Shown: positions 57,601 through 64,000 of the stretch, one piece after another
Position numbering within the stretch: position 1 is the first letter of the stretch
Layout of the letters: each line of letters begins with the position of its first letter
Assembly (NCBI GenBank): GCA_024803745.1
Contig: JANJXV010000030.1
Coordinates: forward strand, 2,003,001-2,067,000
DNA from: Megascapheus bottae
Lineage: Eukaryota > Chordata > Mammalia > Rodentia > Geomyidae
Direction: 5' to 3'
Length of the DNA: 64,000 nt
The notes under the pieces: model-generated
What the model was told of the DNA's origin: nothing
Databases searched by the model: none
Seen by the model: only the letters and a program-made list of their open reading frames with translations
Made by a program: the position numbers and the translations under genes

Positions 57601-60600
57601 ATGACCTAAATGCCTAAACACTACGGATGTGGTGGCAAGCTCCTCTGCTACCCGTAAGCACCAGCACAGTTTTCCATGTGCAGAGGAGGGAAGCAAACAG
57701 AGCTACAGTCACTGCTCTGTCATGTCATAAGAGTTTGCTCCCTGTCTCTTCCTTCTGCACATTTTCTTTTTCTTTTGCCAGTCCTGGGGCTTGAAATAAG
57801 GGTCTGAGCACTGTCCTTGGGCTTGCTACCATGTGAGCCACAGTATCACTTCTGGCTTTCTCTGTTATGTGGTACCAAGGAATCAAACCTGGGTCTTCAT
57901 GCATGCTAGGCAAGCACTCTACCACTAGGCCAAATTCCAGATCCACATTTTCTTTTAGATACACTAGCAGTAGAGAAAAGAGGCTGTTATAAACCTTTTG
58001 TTTCACTATTCTCTAGCTCTATCTGTATGTTCTCCTTAAGAGGATATAAAATTTGGAACACAAACACTAAGAACTTCAATAAAGATGGTCAAAACCTAGT
58101 ACAACAAAAATGTAATAAATACAACAGGACTGTTAACTACTTATTTAAAAAACTTCCATATTTCAGGCTAAAGTTTTTAATAAATGAATTGTTAGAGATG
58201 ATTTTGAATTTTGTGATTATATTCTGCATCATTATGATTTTTAGTATTTTATTTGGAAATAAAAATGTATGTAAACATTTGAGTATAAATACCATTTATA
58301 TCTATAATAGTTAAAAGCTATGCATTTTTTTTTTTTTGGCCGGTCCTGGGGCATGAGCTCAGGGCCTCAGCACTGTGTCCTTGGGCTTTCTCAAGGGTAA
58401 AGCTCTACCACTTGAGCCACAGCCCCATTTCCAGCTTTTTCTATATATGTAGTACTGAGGAACTGAACCCGGGTCTTCATACATGCTAGGCAAAGACTCT
58501 ACCACAAGGCCAAATCCCTGGCCAAAGCTATGTATCTTCTACCTAGATGCTATTCTGAAAAGTGGCCTAATGGTATATGCAACCACAAACAGGTTCACCT
58601 TCATAATGACAAATAGCACAGAGATCAATTCCTATTAATCAAATCACAACTGTCTCCATGGTTGTGACCATGAAACGGCAGCTTCCTTGGTTATACTGCT
58701 CAAGGACCTTCTAACACAATATGGTAAAATTTCAAAAGAATCCTACATCTAATTATTAACGTGAATTGTTAAAACTCCATTTCAAAGGCAGGTACAGTAG
58801 CTCACATCTGTAATCCTAACTCAAGAGGCTGAGACCTAAGGATCTCAGTTTGAAGCCAGCTCAAGCAGGAATATCCATGAAACTCTATAATCCACATTAC
58901 CAGCAAAAAAAATAGAGCTATGGTTCAAATGGTAGAGCACTATACTGAACACAAAACCTCAGGAACAGTGTAGAAGTCCTGAGGTCAACCCCAAGAGCAG
59001 AACACACACTTCAACTTTCTATCAATAATACTTTATATATTTAATGCTGGAAATACAGAAATATCTAAGTACTTAATACATTAGTATCTATCTATATTGC
59101 TGTATCCTTTAATTAGATAAACTTAAGACTACATTAACATGAGCAAAATGTTTAGAATCATTTGAATTTATTCATTATCCCCCATTTCTTATATAAAAAG
59201 TATATTCTTCCAAAGGGATGTATTTATTTTACAGATTGCCAAAAAAGTTGTTTGGATGAATACCACGTTCACAATAAAAGACTGGGAATTGTTAAGAAAC
59301 CTAACAGCAGTAGCTGGCCATGTATTTGGATAGCATTGTTGTTTATTTCTTCCTAACAACTTTATTGATATATAAATGCCATATGATACAGGCCATGTAA
59401 TAAAGTATATAACTCAAACATTCTAATATGTTCTCTATGTTCTCCAAACCCATCACCACAATCGATCTGTATGTAGTATTTTCTTTTTTTTTTTTTTTTT
59501 GCCAGTCCTGGGCTTGAGCTCAGGGCCTGAGCACTGTCCTTGGACTTTCTCAAGGCCAGAGCTCTACCACTTGAGCCTCAGCACCACTTCTGGCTTTTTT
59601 CTATGTATGTGGGGTACCGAGGAATCGAACCCGGGTCTTCGTGCATGCTAGGCAAGCACTCTACCACTAGGCCAAACTCCTGGTCCCCCTGTATGTAGTA
59701 TTTTCAAATGTTCCAATAGCTGTTAGAAATCACCGCCATTCCCTGTCCACCCTCTGCCACAAGTCTATTTTCTTTCTCTACAGACTTAAGAGCAGTGGTG
59801 GATGGCTGACCATTGGTCCCAATATTTTCAAACAACTGTGCCCCAAAATAGGACAATCCAAAGTATGTTTTCTTTCAAACACTGCCAAATTAGTTGTCTA
59901 GCCATAAAAATTTACAAAAATAGACTAAAATTGAGTTTTTAAAACACAAAGCCAATAAATTTAAAAGACATTAAATTTACCTTCTAACCATGTATAGAAT
60001 GATTCTCCTGAGAGAGAGGAGGGGGGGGAAGAGAGGGAGAAGGAGAGAGAGAGAAAGAGAGAGAAAATATTTTAAATGTTCATTTATAAATGAGAATGAG
60101 CTAGGCATATTAAATATTTATCATGACAAATTGAGGAATCTTTAAAAAATGCCTTCTGCCTCAGGTAAAATGATCAAATAGGTATATAGCTATAAAAAAT
60201 AAAGCTCATAGGCAATATAAATACCTATAGAAAATGTTCTCACACATGGTTTTTTGTTTTTATTTTTGTCAGTCATGGGGCTTGAACTCTGGGCCTGGGT
60301 GTTGTCCCTGAACTCTTCAGTTCAAGGCTACTATCCTACCCCTTGAGCCACAGTGCCACTTCCAGTTTTCTGGTGGTTTATTGGAGGTAAGAGGTCTTTA
60401 GTGCCCAGCTTTGAACTACAATCCTCAGATCTCAGCCTCCTGAGTAGGTAGGATTACAGGCGTGAGACACCATGCCCAGCTACAGATAGTGTTTTGACTT
60501 AAAATATGTAGGAAAATCTTTAGTCTAAACATCATGGCGGCCGGGAGTTTGGCCTAGTGGTAGAGTGCTTGCCTAGCATGCAGGAAGACTTGGGTTCAAT

Positions 60601-61375
60601 TCCTCGGTACCACATACATAGAAAAATGCCAGAAATGGTGCTGAGGCTCAAGTGGTAGAGGTCTAACCTTGAGAAAGTCCAAGGACAGTGCTCAGGTCCT
60701 GAGCTCAAGCCCACGACTGGCAAAAAAAACAAAAAACAAAAAACATCATGGCTTATGTATTGAAGGTTAATATGTAAAAGCAAGGGAGCACACACCTCAT
60801 AACTGTTTCTAATAATCAATCCTAAAAATAAAAATTCTTGGGTCTGGCCTAGTGGTAGAGTGCTTGCTTAGCATGCACAAAGACCCAGGTTCGATTCCTC
60901 TGTACCACATACATGGGGAAAAAAAGGCGGAAGTGGTGCTGTGGCTCAACTGATAAGAGTGCTATCTGTGAGGAAAGCCCAAGGACAGTACCCAGACCCT
61001 TAGTTCAAGCAAAAACAAAAACAAAAAAATAAATTCTTTTTTTCCTAAGCCAATAAAACTAGGTGTATTTTCTTAATTATAAATATATAAAACTAAATTT
61101 CAAGAATTAAATTTAAAAACCTTTGAACAGGAAATGGTACTGTGGCTCACGAGGTAGGGCTGTAGCCTTTAGCTGAAGAGCTCAGGGATAGTGCCCAAGC
61201 CCAGAGTTCAAGTACCACGACTGACAAAAACAAGAAGAAAAAAGAATTAATCCTGCAGTTGAAGGCTGAGGATGTGTGTATGTGTGTGTGTGTATGTATA
61301 TATATATACTGCATATATATATAATGTATACAGTATATACTATATATTATATATGTATACAGTATATATATGTAT

Positions 61376-61409
<34 letters not shown>

Positions 61410-62966
61410 GCACACAACTTCATTTAGCCCTTCCCAATGTACACATACTCAAAACACCATGATGGGTATGATAAATACACAGAATTTTTATTTGATTAAA
61501 AAACAAAAAAGACCTATTACTGACCTCAGATTGAGTGGGGGAAAAAAAAAAGAGAATAAAACTGTTACTGTCCTTTCCCAGTTCCTATACTTATCTACCT
61601 TTTTCTTTATATTTCAAGCAGTTGCACAAAGGGGTTTCAACACATCAATTTTTGAGTATTATACATCATCTGGCCAGACCCACAGAAAGGCTGTACAGAG
61701 TCTAGAGCTGGATTCCAGGTGTGAATTCCTTTGCTTCCTTGACCCGTCACATTTTGCAAACAACAGAAACATCTTTCTACAGTCATTCATCCAATGTATC
61801 CTTACTAAGGATTCTTACACCTTCACTCTTTAACTTAAATTTCCTCAACTGCCAGCTAGTCACTCTTCCAATAATTTGGTTTTCCCCTTCCCTTTAAATG
61901 ATCGTTGTTTTTCCCATGACTGACAGGGGTTCCTGAATATCTCTCAACATGGGTGACTTCTCCTTCCTCAGATTGGAGGGTCATGTTATTTCCTCCAGCA
62001 AGTATGTACTCTCCAGTTCTACTGGCCTACACCTGCTCCTTTATTCAAAATTCATCTTGAAGGCCATCTCCTCCAGGAAGCTCTCCCAGTCACTCCAGCG
62101 AGCCTGATTCATTCTGCCCCTACTGAGCAGGACTACCTCCCGTCTATATGTCACATTCACTGTTACCTTTCCTACTTCGTACTGTCAGCTCAAAAGGGAA
62201 GGCCTGTTTCGTGCATCTTTTTCACCTGAACAATGCACATCCTGGGGCCCTTGAACACAAATAATTAAGCATCCCACTGAAATAACACTGGTTTGTTTTG
62301 CAGTATCTCTGACATACTCATTCAGCCACCTGAAGTAATCAGCAGTTCCTAAGTTGTTCATCAGATTAAGTATCATATTGAACTGATACTGCAACTTTGA
62401 AAGTTACTAAGAAAATGGTCACAAATTACCTTCACTTTGCTCCATCCATTTCCATACAATATTCAAGTAGATTATGATAAACTTTGGACAGTTAAGAAAC
62501 AATTAAGACAAAAGAAATACTAGGAAAGCGGAAACATGTGCAAGAGGATCTGAATTAAGGCAGATGATTGGAGGGAGAAATGGTGGGCAAATACAGTGGT
62601 GATACTCAAGGTGCATATGTGAGGGCATAGGTGGAGTTAGGGTAGACAGAAAGAGGAGAGTGATGGAAGGGGTGACTCTGACCAAGATGCATCCTATTCA
62701 TAGACTAATATGTCAAATTGCAACCCTCTGTGCAACCATTTGAAAATAATCTCTAAATGCTCTTTATGCTTTTTACATAGAATAACTTCATACTGCAAAA
62801 AATAATTTTATTTTTGGTCACCATTCACTGGTTGCTGTTTTGTTTTTTTTTTAGGAAAAACCCTACAGGCTAAGCATTTTCTTCTGATTCAAAAAGGAAA
62901 AATTAAATGGTCACAGTTAAAAATGTTTCTGAAGCAAACACAAAATCAACTCACCATCATCTGCAC
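48630..62966 (-). CDS. ERO1B: ERO1-like protein beta, C-terminal half (eight coding exons)
   Basis: ER luminal FAD-dependent oxidase that reoxidises protein disulfide isomerase and passes electrons to oxygen. It is prominent in secretory cells such as pancreatic beta cells. Minus-strand coding segments in gene order: 62955-62966, 59981-60007, 57347-57439, 56797-57043, 55690-55759, 54111-54197, 52544-52677 and 48630-48690 (stop TAA at 48632-48630). All junctions are GT-AG and every phase closes, giving about 243 residues. The catalytic CXXC is seen as [12 protein letters not shown] in the 87-nt exon, and the helical FAD-binding core includes [29 protein letters not shown] carries a Cys that ERO1A lacks as I recall, which distinguishes the beta paralogue. 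The N-terminal half with the shuttle cysteines lies beyond the right edge. Confidence 0.97.
48866..49128 (+). repeat. B1/Geo SINE with duplicated Geo core, third copy
   Basis: A B1 left part is followed by two tandem Geo cores (about 49012-49064 and 49065-49118), the same architecture as the copies at 20070 and 20485. Confidence 0.83.
49899..50112 (+). repeat. IDL-Geo SINE, near consensus
   Basis: The IDL monomer shows an A box 'tggcctagtggttaaagtgc' and a perfect B box 'gggttcgattcc'. The Geo monomer ends 'gcccaggactggc' followed by an AAATA-type tail. A good reference copy for the family in this window. Confidence 0.92.
51420..52347 (+). mobile_element. 5'-truncated L1 inserted into an antisense SINE
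   Basis: The SINE complement (about 51420-51550, 'cctagggcttgaactcaggg') breaks off at ggagataag and resumes at 52261 with agtctctcagggactttt. Between them lies an L1 3' end (about 51551-52259): an open piece of the ORF2 C-terminus with [18 protein letters not shown] and MEFYAAV stopping at 51794, then about 450 bp of 3'UTR and a poly-A at 52250-52259. No clear target duplication. Confidence 0.92.
52544..52677 (-). CDS. ERO1B: ERO1B coding exon, third helical segment
   Basis: 134 nt, 44 codons plus two bases: [18 protein letters not shown] then [17 protein letters not shown] and IVALLNAFG. Acceptor TTTAG, donor AG|GTAAGA. Confidence 0.96.
52678..54110 (-). other. ERO1B: ERO1B intron
   Basis: Antisense B1/Geo SINE at 53158-53392 and an older B1 monomer at about 53415-53525. 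The rest is unique AT-rich sequence. Confidence 0.75.
54111..54197 (-). CDS. ERO1B: ERO1B coding exon with the active-site CXXC
   Basis: 87 nt, 29 codons, phase 0 at both ends: [20 protein letters not shown] then KCRLWGKLQ. The CVGC pair is the FAD-proximal catalytic disulfide of ERO1 enzymes. Acceptor CCTGCCAG, donor CAG|GTATGT. Confidence 0.97.
54198..55689 (-). other. ERO1B: ERO1B intron
   Basis: B1 monomer (about 54400-54480), an antisense B1/Geo SINE split by an antisense L1 tail (54668-55025), a long T run (55028-55049) with a short unclassified tail, and a plus B1/Geo SINE (55388-55630). Confidence 0.78.
54668..55025 (-). mobile_element. Antisense SINE split by an antisense L1 tail with target duplication
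   Basis: SINE complement pieces at 54668-54717 and 54867-55025 are interrupted by about 119 bp of L1 3'UTR in antisense (54733-54851), beginning with the T tract and ending in a C/G run. The duplication ccttgagcatctttt occurs at 54718-54732 and 54852-54866. Confidence 0.9.
55690..55759 (-). CDS. ERO1B: ERO1B coding exon
   Basis: 70 nt: completes a Lys codon, then [17 protein letters not shown] and GAKSLK. Acceptor TCCTAG, donor AAG|GTAAGC. Confidence 0.96.
56797..57043 (-). CDS. ERO1B: ERO1B coding exon, core helices
   Basis: 247 nt, 82 codons plus two bases: [20 protein letters not shown], then the helical core [20 protein letters not shown] and the acidic [12 protein letters not shown]. 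Acceptor CATTAG, donor AA|GTAAGA. Intron before it 57044-57346 (303 bp, no repeat); intron after it 55760-56796 with antisense SINEs at 56036-56205 and 56405-56643. Confidence 0.97.
57347..57439 (-). CDS. ERO1B: ERO1B coding exon
   Basis: 93 nt: [20 protein letters not shown] then [10 protein letters not shown]. Holds two cysteines, one at the position of the regulatory Cys shared with ERO1A and one specific to the beta form as recalled. Acceptor GAATAG, donor AAG|GTAACC. Confidence 0.96.
57440..59980 (-). other. ERO1B: ERO1B intron
   Basis: Antisense IDL-Geo copies at 57760-57948, 58327-58523 and 59486-59687, and a plus B1/Geo copy at 58788-59005. The rest is AT-rich unique sequence. Confidence 0.78.
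59981..60007 (-). CDS. ERO1B: ERO1B 27-nt microexon
   Basis: Encodes ESFYTWLEG with split Gly codons at both ends and links in phase to the exons on either side. Acceptor CTCTCAG follows a 58-nt uninterrupted pyrimidine tract; donor AAG|GTAAAT. The length is a multiple of three, so skipping would keep frame. Confidence 0.9.
60010..60067. repeat. Polypurine/polypyrimidine simple repeat at a splice acceptor
   Basis: 58 bases of only A and G on the plus strand (GA, GGA and a G8 run), which is pure C and T on the ERO1B sense strand directly before the microexon acceptor. Confidence 0.95.
60536..61235 (+). repeat. Cluster of IDL-Geo SINEs and a lone Geo monomer
   Basis: Full IDL-Geo copies at about 60536-60740 and 60838-61035, both with B boxes close to ggttc(a/g)attcctc, followed by a Geo monomer alone (about 61128-61235). 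Confidence 0.87.
61272..61411. repeat. TA/TG-rich microsatellite
   Basis: GT run, then TATATA with CAG and GTA interruptions, then a pure TA run and ACACAC. Largely self-complementary. Confidence 0.93.
62030..62215 (+). repeat. L2-like ancient LINE fragment
   Basis: The stretch around 'catctcctccaggaagctct' resembles the conserved 3' end of mammalian L2. Too short and diverged to be certain by eye. Confidence 0.45.
62955..62966 (-). CDS. ERO1B: ERO1B 12-nt microexon
   Basis: GTGCAGATGATG on the minus strand: completes a Gly codon, encodes Ala-Asp-Asp, and starts the next Gly. Flanked by a strong acceptor (TTTTTTCTTTTAG) and a consensus donor (GTGAGT). Joined to the 27-nt exon it gives [14 protein letters not shown], which fits the ERO1B protein as recalled. 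The preceding exon is outside the window. Confidence 0.85.
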
Positions 62967-64000
62967 CTAAAAGAAAAAATAAGGCAAGATTTAGGAAACT
63001 TTTTTTGGGGGGGGGATCGAACTCAGGACACTTAGTAGGCAAGTGATTTGTCACTGAGCTACATCCCTCCCAGCCCCTAGGAAATTTTTATACAGTTCAG
63101 ATTTTCATCTTATTCAAGATCTTACTGCTCGTTGAACTATTCATTACATCCTGGACCCTGGTTGGTACGTAGTGATCTTACAAAAAAGGTTTCTTAACAA
63201 GAATATAAACCAAAGACCACAAGATTTGCACCCTTTATACAAAGCGCTAAATCTCAGGAAGCAGGTAAAATAATTCTAAAGACCACTGGTTTCAATAGGT
63301 AACATATGTAGGAAGTCACTCCTTGAGCCAGGTGCACGACGCATCTCAGAACACAGCTTCCTCATGTAGGAACACATCCCTCTTTCGCCCACAGCCTGAA
63401 AGAGAGCACCCAGAAACCACGACCACCAGAGGCTGGGCTCTGGCCCCCACAGCAGCAGCTGTTTCTTTCAGTGTTGTCTGACGGATTCCGACAGAACATT
63501 TCATGCTTTGAAAAAAAAAAAGGTTCTGCTAACTTAAAACACCATTGGGAAAACAGTGCCAAAGCCTAGCTGCTCTGACTCAGAGCAGAACTCTTCCTAA
63601 ACGCTGTCCTGTGAAAGAGAGACACTGTGGGGTAGCACTGCCATTCCACTTTACTTACAGAACTTCTACACTACTTCATTAAAAAATATTGTATATTTTT
63701 AAAGTCTCATGCCAAAGCCACACAGTGGCTCAAGCCTGTAATCCTAGCTACTCAAGAGGCTGAGATCTGAGGATCAAGGTTCGAAGCCAGCCCAGGCACA
63801 AAAGGACCTGAGACTCTTATCTCCGATTAATCTCTAGAATATGGGAAGTGGGGCTTGACTCAAGGGTAGGGTGGTAGCCTTGAGCTGAAGAGCTCAGGGA
63901 CAGCGCCTAGGCCTAGTTCAAGCCCCATGACTCACAAAAAAAAAAGTTTCATGCCAATTGCTTACACTTGTAATTCTAGCTACTCAGGGAGCTGAGATTA
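62967..64000 (-). other. ERO1B: ERO1B intron (partial, to window edge)
   Basis: No further exon: I searched for the ERO1B segment expected upstream of the microexon and did not find it. Holds an ID-like fragment (63005-63080), a plus B1/Geo SINE (63708-63942) and the start of another B1-like copy running off the edge. Confidence 0.7.
63708..63942 (+). repeat. B1/Geo composite SINE
   Basis: Well-preserved copy: B1 part 'cctgtaatcctagctactca' onward, Geo part 'gggtagggtggtagccttga' and an A tail. A further partial copy starts at about 63943. Confidence 0.88.

Larger units (their letters stand above)
60008..62954 (-). other. ERO1B: ERO1B intron between the two microexons
   Basis: Polypyrimidine tract next to the 27-nt exon, SINEs at 60253-60483 (minus), 60536-60740, 60838-61035 and 61128-61235 (plus), a TA-rich microsatellite (61272-61411), and an L2-like ancient fragment near 62030-62215. 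No exon seen between. Confidence 0.78.

Noticed and set aside
61620..61800. Possible MIR element in an ERO1B intron
   Set aside because: A few words resemble MIR, but I could not follow the core well enough to support it.
61276..61833. 185-codon plus frame starting in the TA repeat
   Set aside because: The first third is Tyr/Ile from the TA run and the rest is unrelated intronic sequence. It lies inside an ERO1B intron on the other strand.
1..64000. CRISPR arrays, bacterial operons, or standalone tRNA/rRNA genes
   Set aside because: The window is clearly vertebrate. tRNA-like boxes occur only within SINEs, and tandem repeats are micro- or minisatellites without spacers.

Overview
The window is mammalian nuclear DNA: a few short exons with GT-AG introns, two CpG-island promoters, and dense SINEs. 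It most likely comes from a geomyoid rodent (kangaroo rat, pocket mouse or pocket gopher). The main repeat is a dimer of a tRNA-derived, ID-like left monomer (A and B boxes visible, for example near 49902-49970) and a right monomer beginning around 'agccagaagtggtgctg', which is the structure described for the Geomyoidea-specific IDL-Geo SINE. A second abundant SINE joins a 7SL/B1-like left part to the same Geo-like right part. The order and strands of the three genes match the human 1q42.3 order NID1 - GPR137B - ERO1B, so the locus is a conserved syntenic block.

Layout. (1) 1-7661: part of NID1 intron 1 on the minus strand, with a GT-rich minisatellite at 6700-7061. (2) 7662-7898: NID1 coding exon 1 (79 codons, signal peptide), inside a CpG island reaching about 8480. 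(3) About 8.5-25.3 kb: intergenic DNA with SINEs, microsatellites, one perfect CTCF-type motif (14392-14405) and a degenerate two-LTR class-I endogenous retrovirus (17653-22792) whose primer-binding site resembles a tRNA-Phe site. (4) 25.3-28.6 kb: GPR137B CpG island, with a GC-box minisatellite containing a nearly exact 199-bp tandem duplication upstream of the start, coding exon 1 at 27226-27594, and a second G-rich minisatellite directly after its splice donor. (5) 27226-40483: GPR137B on the plus strand, seven coding exons with all phases consistent, 383 codons. (6) About 40.5-48.6 kb: the facing 3' ends of GPR137B and ERO1B plus spacer. (7) 48630-62966: the last eight coding exons of ERO1B on the minus strand, including two in-frame microexons of 27 and 12 nt. 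The 5' half of ERO1B lies beyond the right edge.

The three genes do not form a pathway. NID1 encodes a secreted basement-membrane linker, GPR137B a lysosomal seven-helix protein linked to Rag/mTORC1 signalling, and ERO1B an ER oxidase that feeds disulfide formation. NID1 and GPR137B are divergent with about 19 kb between their starts. GPR137B and ERO1B converge with about 8.1 kb between their stop codons. I saw no further protein-coding gene and no CRISPR array. I did not find an obviously new biological system. The less expected features are the two microexons, the repeats packed around GPR137B exon 1, an upstream ATG in GPR137B that is out of frame where the human one is in frame, and nested transposon insertions with readable target-site duplications.
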